DNA from: JAAZGD01 sp964383845
GTDB lineage: Bacteria; Bacillota; Clostridia; Peptostreptococcales; Anaerovoracaceae
Direction: 5' to 3'
DNA: 31,209 bases
NCBI GenBank assembly: GCA_964383845.1
Contig: CAYLIF010000015.1
Coordinates: 1 to 31,209, forward strand
Made by a program: the position numbers and the translations under genes. Of the stretch, positions 13,965-22,660 are shown in pieces; the first letter of the stretch is position 1, and each line of letters opens with the position of its first letter. The notes under the pieces were generated by a model. The model saw only the letters and a list, made by a program, of their open reading frames with translations, was not told the DNA's origin and did not search any database.

Positions 13965-15491
13965 ATGACCATATCTATAAACGGTTGTCATCTTACCATA
14001 GAGGAAACTATACAAGTAGCACGAGGTAAGGAGAAGGTGGTTCTTGACCCCAAAGCCCTTATAGCGGTAAAAAAGGCTAGGGATTATGTCGATAAAAAAT
14101 TAGAAGAGGGAGCGGTTATATATGGTCTTACCACTGGTTTTGGAAAGTTTTCTGATACATTAATTTCCAGTGAACAGGCGGCTGATCTCCAAAAGAACTT
14201 AATTTTGAGCCATTCCTGTGGTATGGGTAATCCATTACCCAAAGAAGTAGTTAGAGCAGCAATGCTTCTTAGATGTAATGCTCTTGTAGAGGGTCACTCC
14301 GGTATTAGGCCTCACACAATAGAAACACTTTTAGATATGTTAAATAGGGGAGTCCATCCTATTATTCCAGAAAAAGGTTCTTTAGGTTCCTCTGGTGATT
14401 TGGCTCCACTTTCTCATATTGCCCTAGTTTTAATGGGGCAGGGGAAGGCCGAGTATCAAGGAACGGTTATGTCTGGAGAAGAGGCTATGAAAAAAGCAGG
14501 AATAACTCCTGTGGTATTGGCAGCAAAAGAAGGTCTCGCCTTGATTAACGGAACCCAAATCATGACTGCTATTGGAGTAAACGTTTTGTGGGATTCTATG
14601 AACCTTGTGAAAATTTCTGATTTGGCAGCAGCATTAACTGGTGAAGCCTTAAATGTGATTACAAAGGCCTTCGATCCCAAAATCCATAAATTAAGAGGCC
14701 ATCAAGGGCAAATAGATTCTGCAGAAAACCTACTTAGGCTATTAAAAGAATCCAAGAATGCAGGAGAAACTCATCCTAAAAAAGTGCAAGACCCTTACTC
14801 ATTAAGGTGTACTCCACAAGTTCACGGAGCTACAAGAGATGCCATCAAATATGTGTATGATGCAGTTACCAAAGAGATTAATGCTGTTACAGATAATCCC
14901 ATTATTTTTCCCGATGAAGATGAGGTTATCTCTGGAGGAAATTTCCATGGACAACCCATGGCCCTAGCCTTTGATTTCTTAAAAATTGCCATATCGGAAT
15001 TAGCCGATATATCAGAAAGAAGGTCTGAACGCCTTATAAACCCTCAACTTTCAGAGGGTTTGCCACCATTCCTAACCCTTCATGGAGGAGTTTGTTCCGG
15101 CTTTATGATCGCTCAATATTCAGCTGCATCTATGGTTTCAGAAAACAAAATATATGCTCATCCCGCATCTGTGGACTCAATTCCTTCATCTGGAAACCAG
15201 GAAGATCATGTCAGCATGGGAACTACCGCTGCTAGAACTGCAGCCATGATACTTGATAATTCTAGAAAGGTTTTATCTATTGAACTCTTCGCCGCATCCC
15301 AAGGAATTTGGCTGAGAGGGGAAAAAGGATTATCTCTAGCAACCCAAGCAGCATATGATCATATAAGAAAAGAAGTTGCTCCCGTAGATGAGGATATACT
15401 TATGCACGATGAAATGATTAAGTTTGAGGAAATGATCTTGTCAGGTAAGCTTTTAGAAGTTGTTGAAAAAGAAATAGGACCGTTGAAATAG
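13965..15491 (+). CDS. hutH: Histidine ammonia-lyase (with Ser-Ser-Gly cofactor triad)
   Basis: HutH deaminates L-histidine to urocanate, the first step of histidine degradation. The 508 residues match the family, with GLTTGFGKF near residue 60, the cofactor segment GSLGSSGDLAPLSH at about 138-151, DNPIIF, and GNFHGQPMA. The electrophilic MIO cofactor usually forms from Ala142-Ser143-Gly144; here the codons give Ser142-Ser143-Gly144. The Ser-Gly needed for cyclisation is kept, so activity is plausible. A perfect AGGAGG lies 8 bases before the ATG. It is the first gene of the hut cluster, and hutU follows after 11 bp. Confidence 0.96.
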   Translation: MTISINGCHLTIEETIQVARGKEKVVLDPKALIAVKKARDYVDKKLEEGAVIYGLTTGFGKFSDTLISSEQAADLQKNLILSHSCGMGNPLPKEVVRAAMLLRCNALVEGHSGIRPHTIETLLDMLNRGVHPIIPEKGSLGSSGDLAPLSHIALVLMGQGKAEYQGTVMSGEEAMKKAGITPVVLAAKEGLALINGTQIMTAIGVNVLWDSMNLVKISDLAAALTGEALNVITKAFDPKIHKLRGHQGQIDSAENLLRLLKESKNAGETHPKKVQDPYSLRCTPQVHGATRDAIKYVYDAVTKEINAVTDNPIIFPDEDEVISGGNFHGQPMALAFDFLKIAISELADISERRSERLINPQLSEGLPPFLTLHGGVCSGFMIAQYSAASMVSENKIYAHPASVDSIPSSGNQEDHVSMGTTAARTAAMILDNSRKVLSIELFAASQGIWLRGEKGLSLATQAAYDHIRKEVAPVDEDILMHDEMIKFEEMILSGKLLEVVEKEIGPLK

Positions 15492-15502
15492 GAGGAATTA
15501 TA

Positions 15503-17515
15503 ATGATAGGAAATAAAGATATTGAAAAAGCTATGACAATTTCTCTATGCAATGAACTACCTGAAATGCCGAATTTTCAAGAAGGAATTAGAAGAGCGCC
15601 AGACAGAGGATATAGGCTTAGCAAAGAGCAAACCAAGATAGCTTTGAGAAATGCTTTGAGATATATACCTCAAGAGCATCATGAGATCCTTGCTCCTGAA
15701 TTTCTCAAGGAACTTACCAGTAGGGGAAGAATATATGGCTATAGATTTAGGCCAGAAGGCAGGATTTATGGAAAAGCAATTGATGAATATAAAGGAAACT
15801 GCATTGAAGGCAAAGCCTTTCAGGTTATGATAGACAATAACTTAGACTTTGAAATTGCTCTATATCCCTATGAACTTGTTACTTATGGCGAAACAGGCAA
15901 ACCTTGCCAAAATTGGATGCAGTATAGACTCATTAAAAAATACCTTGAAGAACTTAGAGATGACCAGACCCTGGTAATTGAGTCAGGCCATCCTCTTGGC
16001 CTATTTCCATCAAAGGTTGATGCTCCGAGGGTAATAATTACAAATGCAATGATGGTGGGAATGTTTGACAACATAGAAGACTGGGAAGTAGCAGAAGAAA
16101 TGGGAGTTGCAAACTATGGGCAAATGACAGCTGGAGGGTGGATGTACATTGGCCCTCAAGGAATTGTTCATGGAACATTTAATACCATATTAAACGCAGG
16201 TAGAAAATATTTAGGAGTTTCAGACCAAGGAGATTTGGCAGGTCACACCTTTGTTTCGTCGGGGCTTGGTGGTATGAGTGGAGCTCAACCAAAAGCTGCT
16301 ACTATTGCAGGAGCTGTGGGAATCTTTGCAGAAGTTGATTTATCTCGAATTGAGACAAGACATCGTCAAGGTTGGGTAGATGTAATACTATCCGACTACA
16401 AAGAGCTTTTTGCTTTGGCGAAAGAAAAAATTGATAAAAAAGAAGGAATTTCAATTGCATACCACGGTAACATTGTGGATCTTTTAGAAGCGGCGGTCCA
16501 AGAAAATTTCCCTATTGACCTTTTGTCAGACCAAACATCTTGTCACAACGTATATGGAGGAGGCTACTGCCCTGTTGGCTTAACCTTTGAACAAAGAACA
16601 AATCTTCTTCATGATGATAGAAATAATTTTACTAGACAAGTGGATAAATCCCTAAAAAGACACTTCCGAGCAATAAAAGCACTAACAGAAAAGGGAACCT
16701 ACTTCTTTGACTATGGGAACTCATTTATGAAAGCCATGTACGACTCGGGGATAAAAGAAATTTCCAAAAACGGAAAAGATGAAAAGGATGGATTTATATG
16801 GCCTTCATATGTTGAAGATATTATGGGCCCTATGCTTTTTGATTATGGTTATGGCCCATTTAGATGGGTTTGTTTGTCGGGAAAAGCTGAAGACTTAGAT
16901 GCAACTGATTTGGCAGCTATGGAACAAATTGATCCTGAAAGAAGATTCCAGGATAGAGATAATTGGGTTTGGATAAGAGATGCGAAGGCCAACAAAATGG
17001 TAGTGGGAACGCAAGCAAGAATCCTCTATCAAGATGCAAAAGGCAGGATTCGTATAGCTTTAAAATTTAACGAAATGGTTAGGGAAGGTAAAATCGGTCC
17101 GGTGATGCTTGGAAGAGATCACCATGATGTATCGGGCACTGATTCCCCATTCCGCGAAACAGCAAATATAAAAGACGGTTCCAATGTAATGGCAGATATG
17201 GCCATACAATGCTTTGCAGGAAACGCAGCTCGGGGAATGAGCCTCTGCGCACTTCACAACGGCGGAGGAGTAGGTATAGGTAAAGCAATCAACGGTGGCT
17301 TTGGCCTGGTTCTTGATGGAAGTGAAAGAGTAGACCAGATAATTCGGTCGGCGATGTTATGGGATGTAATGGGTGGAGTTGCCAGAAGAAGTTGGGCCAG
17401 AAACCCTGGAGCCATAGAAGTATCACTAGAATATAATTGTTCTTCTGATGAAAATGGCCATATAACCGTACCATACTTAGTAGATGATGATATAATAGAC
17501 AAAAATATTGTGTAG
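15503..17515 (+). CDS. hutU: Urocanate hydratase, long form
   Basis: HutU adds water to urocanate using tightly bound NAD+, giving 4-imidazolone-5-propanoate. The protein has 670 residues against about 550-560 in the common bacterial form, and is close in length to animal urocanases. Motifs include GLGGMSGAQPKAA at about residue 252, DQTSCHNVYGGGYCP at about 343, ending in a Cys-Pro where the family has its conserved substrate-site segment, and HNGGGVGIGKAINGG. GGAGG precedes the ATG. The coding sequence is intact with no frameshift. hutI follows after 49 bp. Confidence 0.95.
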   Translation: MIGNKDIEKAMTISLCNELPEMPNFQEGIRRAPDRGYRLSKEQTKIALRNALRYIPQEHHEILAPEFLKELTSRGRIYGYRFRPEGRIYGKAIDEYKGNCIEGKAFQVMIDNNLDFEIALYPYELVTYGETGKPCQNWMQYRLIKKYLEELRDDQTLVIESGHPLGLFPSKVDAPRVIITNAMMVGMFDNIEDWEVAEEMGVANYGQMTAGGWMYIGPQGIVHGTFNTILNAGRKYLGVSDQGDLAGHTFVSSGLGGMSGAQPKAATIAGAVGIFAEVDLSRIETRHRQGWVDVILSDYKELFALAKEKIDKKEGISIAYHGNIVDLLEAAVQENFPIDLLSDQTSCHNVYGGGYCPVGLTFEQRTNLLHDDRNNFTRQVDKSLKRHFRAIKALTEKGTYFFDYGNSFMKAMYDSGIKEISKNGKDEKDGFIWPSYVEDIMGPMLFDYGYGPFRWVCLSGKAEDLDATDLAAMEQIDPERRFQDRDNWVWIRDAKANKMVVGTQARILYQDAKGRIRIALKFNEMVREGKIGPVMLGRDHHDVSGTDSPFRETANIKDGSNVMADMAIQCFAGNAARGMSLCALHNGGGVGIGKAINGGFGLVLDGSERVDQIIRSAMLWDVMGGVARRSWARNPGAIEVSLEYNCSSDENGHITVPYLVDDDIIDKNIV

Positions 17516-17518
17516 AAG

Positions 17519-17546
17519 ATTTGCATATCGCAAATAAACGATTTGC
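17519..17546 (+). repeat. ATTTGC / GCAAAT / ATTTGC element before hutI
   Basis: In the hutU-hutI gap, ATTTGC (17519-17524), GCAAAT (17530-17535) and ATTTGC (17541-17546) are each separated by 5 bases. The central arm can pair with either side, giving two mutually exclusive 6-bp hairpins just upstream of the hutI ribosome site. A regulatory role is inference. Confidence 0.4.
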
Positions 17547-17564
17547 AAGAAAAGAGGATTTTAT

Positions 17565-18800
17565 ATGAGTGAATTACTAGTTAAAAATATTGGAATGATT
17601 CAAACTCCACAAGGCAGTTTCCCCCATAAAGGGAAATTACAAGGAGAAAACCTAAAGATTAAAAACGCAGCCATAGTGTCAGTTGATGGTATTATCAAAG
17701 ATATTTATAGTGATGGAGACCTTCCTGAGGATCCTGAAGATTTTGATATGATCATCGATGCTGAAAATAGTTTGGTAACTCCAGGACTTATTGACGGTCA
17801 TACCCATTTGGTTTTTGGAGGCTACAGACAACAAGAGGTTCCCCTAAAATTAGCAGGGGCCTCATATCTTGAAATATTAAATGCAGGTGGAGGAATACTA
17901 GATACAGTGACCAAAACAAGGGAAGCTGACTATGAAGAATTAGTAGAAAAGGCAGAAGATTTTTTACAAGAAATGATGGGATTTGGAGTTACAACTTGCG
18001 AAGCAAAGTCTGGATATGGGTTAGATATAGACACAGAAGTGATGACTTTAGAAGTTCTTGATGAACTTAGCAAAAGGCATCCTATGGATATTGTCCCTAC
18101 CTACATGGGAGCTCATGCAGTGCCTCCAGAATACAAAGATAAAGCAGACCGATATATTGAAGAAGTTTGTAAGAAAGCAATGGATTATATTAGCCAAGAG
18201 AAATTAGCGAAATATGTTGATGTTTTCTGTGAAGATACAGTATTTAATGTAGAGCAATCAGTGAAATATTTGAGTTATGCTCAGATGTTGGGATTTGGCC
18301 TGAAAATACATGCTGATGAAATTGAAGAAATTGGAGCTTCTGAACTGGCTGGAAGAATGAATGCAGTTTCTGCAGAACATCTAATAGCCATCGGTGAAAA
18401 AGGCATGGCAGCATTAGCCAAAGGTGGAACCATAGCAATGCTTCTTCCTGCCACATCATTTTACCTAAACAAAAATTATGCACCTGCTAAGGCCATGATA
18501 GAAAGAGAAATCCCTGTAGCTTTGGCTACTGACTTCAACCCGGGTTCCAGTCCTTCCTTGAACTTGCAATTTGTTATCAACCTTGGGTATTTGAAGCTTG
18601 GCATGACCCCAGAAGAAATACTAACTGCAGTAACAATTAACTCTGCTTGTGCCATAGGCATGGAAGAAAAAATAGGTACAATCGAAGTTGGCAAGCAGGC
18701 AGATTTCGTAATCTGGAATGCACCAGATATGGAAATGCTTTGCTATCGATATGGCTCAAATCTAGTAAATGGCGTAATTAAAAAAGGCCGACTTGTTTAA
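17565..18800 (+). CDS. hutI: Imidazolonepropionase
   Basis: HutI opens the ring of 4-imidazolone-5-propanoate to give N-formimino-L-glutamate. The 411 residues form an amidohydrolase TIM barrel with the metal motif DGHTHLVFGG at about 77-86, HADEIEEIG at about 247-255 and the catalytic-site segment ATDFNPGSSPS at about 320. The C-terminal ADFVIWNAPD is the usual composite-domain end. All metal ligands expected for the single-metal subtype are visible. GAGGA lies upstream of the ATG. It is the third gene of the hut cluster. Confidence 0.95.
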   Translation: MSELLVKNIGMIQTPQGSFPHKGKLQGENLKIKNAAIVSVDGIIKDIYSDGDLPEDPEDFDMIIDAENSLVTPGLIDGHTHLVFGGYRQQEVPLKLAGASYLEILNAGGGILDTVTKTREADYEELVEKAEDFLQEMMGFGVTTCEAKSGYGLDIDTEVMTLEVLDELSKRHPMDIVPTYMGAHAVPPEYKDKADRYIEEVCKKAMDYISQEKLAKYVDVFCEDTVFNVEQSVKYLSYAQMLGFGLKIHADEIEEIGASELAGRMNAVSAEHLIAIGEKGMAALAKGGTIAMLLPATSFYLNKNYAPAKAMIEREIPVALATDFNPGSSPSLNLQFVINLGYLKLGMTPEEILTAVTINSACAIGMEEKIGTIEVGKQADFVIWNAPDMEMLCYRYGSNLVNGVIKKGRLV

Positions 18801-18828
18801 ATTATTAGAGAAAGGAATATTTAATAGA

Positions 18829-19449
18829 ATGATGAATCAAAGCCTTCGTGAATATTTAGACCAGTTAAAAAGTAATGCTCCTGCGCCAGGTGGTGGAGCA
18901 GCCAGTGCCCTTTCAGGCGCACAAGGAATGGCCCTAATAATGATGGTTGCAAATCTAACCCTTGGAAGAGAACCATACAAAGAGAATTGGGAAATATCTG
19001 AAAAAGCACTAGAAGATGGTAAGCAGATAATGGAAGAAATGATTGCCTGTATAGAAAAAGATGTAGCTGCATACAATGAAGTTATGAAGGCATATCAACT
19101 TCCAAAAGAGACGGACAGTGAAAAAGAAAGTCGTAAAATGGTAATAAGAAAAGCAACTCTAGGAGCTACCCAGGTTCCCTTTGATGTAATGGCATTGACT
19201 CTTGAAGGACTTAAAGTTGCTGAATCCCTTGTTGAGAAATCAAATCCTAATTGTTCATCAGACTTAGGCGTTGCTGCATTAAACCTCATGGCTTGTGGCC
19301 AAGGTGTTTGGTTAAATGTGCTTACTAACCTTTCGGGAATCAAGAATCCTGAAAAGGAAAAAGAATTTGATAGTCAAGGTAAGCTCTTATTCCAGAATAT
19401 CAAAGACCTTGCAGAGGATATTTACAAAAGAGTTGAGGCGGGACTTTAG
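18829..19449 (+). CDS. Formiminotransferase-cyclodeaminase family protein (cyclodeaminase)
   Basis: This is a stand-alone cyclodeaminase domain (FTCD_C family), which converts 5-formimino-THF to 5,10-methenyl-THF and ammonia. The 206 residues from the ATG at 18829 contain the diagnostic SNAPAPGGGAASALSGA near the start and are mostly helical, as expected. The frame extends upstream to a TTG at 18793 overlapping the hutI stop, but GAAAGG upstream of the ATG pair and family length favour the shorter form. In animals it is fused to the formiminotransferase; here the two are separate adjacent genes, 21 bp apart. fchA is a possible name in clostridia. Confidence 0.9.
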   Translation: MMNQSLREYLDQLKSNAPAPGGGAASALSGAQGMALIMMVANLTLGREPYKENWEISEKALEDGKQIMEEMIACIEKDVAAYNEVMKAYQLPKETDSEKESRKMVIRKATLGATQVPFDVMALTLEGLKVAESLVEKSNPNCSSDLGVAALNLMACGQGVWLNVLTNLSGIKNPEKEKEFDSQGKLLFQNIKDLAEDIYKRVEAGL

Positions 19450-19470
19450 AAAGCCTAAGGAGGGCAAGAA

Positions 19471-20367
19471 ATGGCTAAAATCATAGAGAGCATTCCAAAT
19501 ATAAGCGAGGGAAGAAATAAGGATATTATTGAAGCCTGTGTAGATCAAATAAGAACTACAGCCGGATGTACCTTAATGGACTATAGTAGCGATGCTTCAC
19601 ACAACAGATCGGTAATAACCTATATGGGCAGTCCAGAAGGAGTTGAAGAAGCTAGTGTAAAATTGGTAAAAAAGGCCACCCAACTAATAGACCTAACCAA
19701 ACATAAGGGGGAACACCCTAGAATGGGGGCTGTTGATGTTATGCCCTTTGTTCCCATCAAGGGAGTAACTGTAGATGACTGTATAAAACTATCAAAAAGA
19801 GTTGGAAAAAGAATTCTTGAAGAAGCAGATGTTCCTGTTTTTTATTATGAGCAATCAACTGACAAAGAACATAGAAAGAACTTAGCAAAAATCAGAAAAG
19901 GACAATTTGAAGGGATGGGGGAAAAGGTTTTAGAAGCTGATTGGGAGCCAGACCTTGGAGGACGGAGAATTCATCCCACTGCAGGGGTAATTGCAGTTGG
20001 GGCAAGACCTCCATTAATTGCTTACAATATCAACTTGAACACCAATGACTTAGAGCTAGCTTCTAGTATAGCCAAAGAAATAAGAGAATCATCAGGTGGT
20101 CTTCCTTGTGTGAAAAGTATAGGCATAATGATTGAAGAACGTGATATGGCACAAGTTTCAATAAATATGACAGATTATACCAGAACACCTCTTCATGTTG
20201 TAACAGAGCTGGTTAAAGAAAAAGCAGCACAGATGGGAGTTGAAGTTATCGGTACTGAAGTTATCGGTCTTTGTCCAATGAGAGCCTTGTTGGATGTAGC
20301 AGAATACTACTTGAAAGTAGAAAAATTTAACCCAGAAGTTCAAGTAATTGAAAACCATTTACTTTAA
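19471..20367 (+). CDS. ftcD: Glutamate formiminotransferase
   Basis: This enzyme moves the formimino group from N-formiminoglutamate to tetrahydrofolate, releasing glutamate and completing histidine degradation to a one-carbon unit. The 298 residues match single-domain formiminotransferases: ESIPNISEGRN at the start, HNRSVITYMG, GEHPRMGAVDVMPF, and ARPPLIAYNINLNT. AAGGAGG precedes the ATG. It is the last gene of the hut block. A 76-bp gap with no clear terminator separates it from korA. Confidence 0.95.
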   Translation: MAKIIESIPNISEGRNKDIIEACVDQIRTTAGCTLMDYSSDASHNRSVITYMGSPEGVEEASVKLVKKATQLIDLTKHKGEHPRMGAVDVMPFVPIKGVTVDDCIKLSKRVGKRILEEADVPVFYYEQSTDKEHRKNLAKIRKGQFEGMGEKVLEADWEPDLGGRRIHPTAGVIAVGARPPLIAYNINLNTNDLELASSIAKEIRESSGGLPCVKSIGIMIEERDMAQVSINMTDYTRTPLHVVTELVKEKAAQMGVEVIGTEVIGLCPMRALLDVAEYYLKVEKFNPEVQVIENHLL

Positions 20368-20443
20368 TACAAAAAACAAAGATCAATACCCACTAATATA
20401 AATTTTGTTTTGTAGGATTCCAAAAGAGAGGCTGTAAAATAAA

Positions 20444-21655
20444 ATGGAAAAAGACACAGTAAAAGTTGTCTTACAAGGAAACGAGGCCTGCGCAAAAGGT
20501 GCTATACATGCTGGGTGTCGTTTTTTTGCGGGATATCCAATAACTCCATCAACTGAAGTTATTGAAAACTTGTCCAAAGAAATGCAAGAAGTAGGAGGAT
20601 CTTTCATTCAGATGGAAGATGAAATTGCCTCAGCTTGTGCAATAATAGGTGCAAGGTGGGGAGGGAAAAAAGCCATGACAGCAACATCTGGCCCGGGATA
20701 CACCTTGATGCAAGAAGCAATTGGGTATGCTGCAGTTACTGAAACCCCCGTGGTTATAGTAAATATACAGCGAGGTGGACCATCAACAGGACAGCCCACC
20801 ATGTCATCACAACACGATATTTATCAAGCAAGATATGGTAGTCATGGTGATTATCAGATAATAGTACTAGCTCCATCTTCTGTACAAGAAATGTATGACT
20901 ACACAAAGAAAGCCTTCCAACTATCGGAAAGGTTCAGAACCCCAGTAATATTACTTGGAGATGAAGTAGTAGGTCATATGCGAGAAAAAATAACCATCTC
21001 AGAAGCCCCACCTCAAGAAAACCCTCTTCCTCCTATCTCTGCTGGATCACCAAAACAAGATTTTTTCAAAGGAGAATGCACTTTAGTTGAAGGGCAACTC
21101 CACGATGAAGAAGGAAGAAGGATAGGCCATATAGCACAGAAAAGTGGGGACTTTCTTGAAAGGCTAGACAAAAAAATCACTAGCAGAGAAGAAGAACTTA
21201 CAGATATTACAAAATATAATATGGAAGATGCAGAAGTTGCCATTGTAGCCTATGGATCTGTAGCCAGACCTGCTTTAAACGCAGTAAAGTTGGCGAGAGG
21301 AATTAAAGATGATAGGATATCTACTAAACTTAAAATGGTTAGGGATGCAGTTACAAAGGGTGTTCCCAGAACCATGCAAAAGGATTATAGTCATCTAAAG
21401 GTTGGCCTAATAAAAATTAATACGGTGTGGCCCTTCCCTGAAGAAGCCCTGAAAAGACTTACTAAAAAAGTAGACCTAGTTATTGTACCCGAAATGAATG
21501 TAGGAAAATACTATCGAGAGGTGGAGAGAGTTCTGAAACATTCAAAGGTTTTTTCAATGCCTAAAAGCGGTGGTGACCTCCATACTCCCAAGGAAATCCT
21601 TGATCGTATAATCAAAGAAATAGGTGTAAAAGCGGAGGTGGAAGCAGATGAATAG
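20444..21655 (+). CDS. korA: 2-oxoacid:ferredoxin oxidoreductase subunit alpha, probably 2-oxoglutarate (KorA)
   Basis: This is the alpha subunit of a four-subunit oxidoreductase that decarboxylates a 2-oxoacid to an acyl-CoA while reducing ferredoxin. The 403 residues open with QGNEACAKGAIHAGCRFF and AGYPITPSTEV, the KorA-type pyrimidine-domain signature. They continue with TSGPGYTLMQEAIGYA, TPVVIVNIQRGGPSTG, and a C-terminal domain carrying VWPFPEEALKRL. 2-oxoglutarate as substrate is inferred from the signature and from the preceding genes, which produce glutamate; other 2-oxoacids are possible. The ribosome site (GAGAGG) is 12 bases from the ATG, longer than usual. It overlaps korB by 8 bp. 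Confidence 0.85.
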   Translation: MEKDTVKVVLQGNEACAKGAIHAGCRFFAGYPITPSTEVIENLSKEMQEVGGSFIQMEDEIASACAIIGARWGGKKAMTATSGPGYTLMQEAIGYAAVTETPVVIVNIQRGGPSTGQPTMSSQHDIYQARYGSHGDYQIIVLAPSSVQEMYDYTKKAFQLSERFRTPVILLGDEVVGHMREKITISEAPPQENPLPPISAGSPKQDFFKGECTLVEGQLHDEEGRRIGHIAQKSGDFLERLDKKITSREEELTDITKYNMEDAEVAIVAYGSVARPALNAVKLARGIKDDRISTKLKMVRDAVTKGVPRTMQKDYSHLKVGLIKINTVWPFPEEALKRLTKKVDLVIVPEMNVGKYYREVERVLKHSKVFSMPKSGGDLHTPKEILDRIIKEIGVKAEVEADE

Positions 21656-22430
21656 CTTATATGAAAAATATATTAAAACAGAATCACTGCCTACTTTATT
21701 TTGCCCTGGCTGCGGAAATGGAATTATTCAAATGGCTACTATTAGAGCAATAGAAGCAATGGGAATAGCTGAAGATATAGCTTGTGTCTCTGGGATTGGT
21801 TGCTCATCTTGGATTCCCTGTTACTTCAAACTAGATGTTATGCATACCATGCATGGTAGAGCCATACCCTTTGCCACCGGATTAAAGATGACACAAGCAG
21901 ATAAAAAAATCTTGGTTTTTACAGGAGACGGAGACTGTCTTGCAATTGGAGGCAACCATTTTTTACATGCCTGTGCTAGAAACATTGATTTAACAATAAT
22001 CATGGTTAACAATTATATATATGGAATGACAGGTGGCCAAAAATCTCCGGCTACTCCATTAAAGGCTCTAACAAAAACATCCCCTTTTGGATGTATTGAT
22101 GATCCTATTGATGGATGTCTCCTAGCTCAGACTATGGGTGCAAGTTATGTTGCCAGATGGACAACAGCCCATCCTATACAACTAGAAAAAGCCATTAAAG
22201 AAGGCATAGAGAATAAGGGCCTTAGCTATATAGAAGTTTTAAGTCAATGTCCAGTTCAAGCAGGAAAAAGTGTTTATGGAGAAAAAGACCCCTCGGCTAT
22301 AATGAAGATGTACAAAAAGGCTGAAAAAGAAGGAAGAGTAAATATTGGTTTATTTAAACAGGACAACTCAAGGAAAGATTACTTAACAAGAGTTAATGAA
22401 TGTTTGCTGGAAAAAGGAATGGGGGTATAG
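21648..22430 (+). CDS. korB: 2-oxoacid:ferredoxin oxidoreductase subunit beta (KorB)
   Basis: This is the thiamine diphosphate-binding beta subunit. The 260 residues include LPTLFCPGCGNGI at about 14-26, GIGCSSWIPCYF with further cysteines, and the ThDP/Mg motif GDGDCLAIGGNHF near residue 92, continuing to VNNYIYGMTGGQ. The Cys arrangement fits the proximal 4Fe-4S cluster of this family. The ATG lies within the end of korA, with GGAGG just before it. The stop is 2 bp before the korD start. Confidence 0.9.
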   Translation: MNSLYEKYIKTESLPTLFCPGCGNGIIQMATIRAIEAMGIAEDIACVSGIGCSSWIPCYFKLDVMHTMHGRAIPFATGLKMTQADKKILVFTGDGDCLAIGGNHFLHACARNIDLTIIMVNNYIYGMTGGQKSPATPLKALTKTSPFGCIDDPIDGCLLAQTMGASYVARWTTAHPIQLEKAIKEGIENKGLSYIEVLSQCPVQAGKSVYGEKDPSAIMKMYKKAEKEGRVNIGLFKQDNSRKDYLTRVNECLLEKGMGV

Positions 22431-22432
22431 GA

Positions 22433-22660
22433 ATGGCCCTTATAACCGTTGATAAAAAATGCTGCAAAGGCTGTGATATATGCTATTCCGTTTGTCCAAA
22501 GAAAATTTTCATTGCCTCTAAAAGCAGAAACCAATATGGTACAAATATGCCGGAAATTAGCAATTCGGAAAACTGTATTTACTGTGGTCTATGCGAAAGA
22601 ATGTGTCCAGATGGTGCCATTAACGTGGTCAAAGAAGAGGGGGATAAGTATGAGGATTAA
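22433..22660 (+). CDS. korD: Ferredoxin-like subunit, two 4Fe-4S clusters (KorD)
   Basis: This is the small electron-transfer subunit of the same complex. It has 75 residues with two cluster motifs, CKGCDICYSVCP and CIYCGLCERMCP, each CxxCxxCxxxCP. The ATG at 22433 follows GGGGG and gives a normal N-terminus (MALITVDKKC). An upstream in-frame ATG inside korB (22400) would add 11 unlike residues and is rejected. It overlaps korC by 11 bp. Confidence 0.92.
   Translation: MALITVDKKCCKGCDICYSVCPKKIFIASKSRNQYGTNMPEISNSENCIYCGLCERMCPDGAINVVKEEGDKYED

Noticed and set aside
20371..20418. AT-only imperfect inverted repeat between ftcD and korA (ACAAAAAACAAA / TTTTGTTTTGT)
   Set aside because: It has no GC core and a long loop; it is unlikely to terminate and is probably compositional.
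22449..22649. Upstream extension of korC covering korD
   Set aside because: It is out of frame with the ferredoxin motifs of korD, and the ATG at 22650 has a strong ribosome site and the normal KorC N-terminus.
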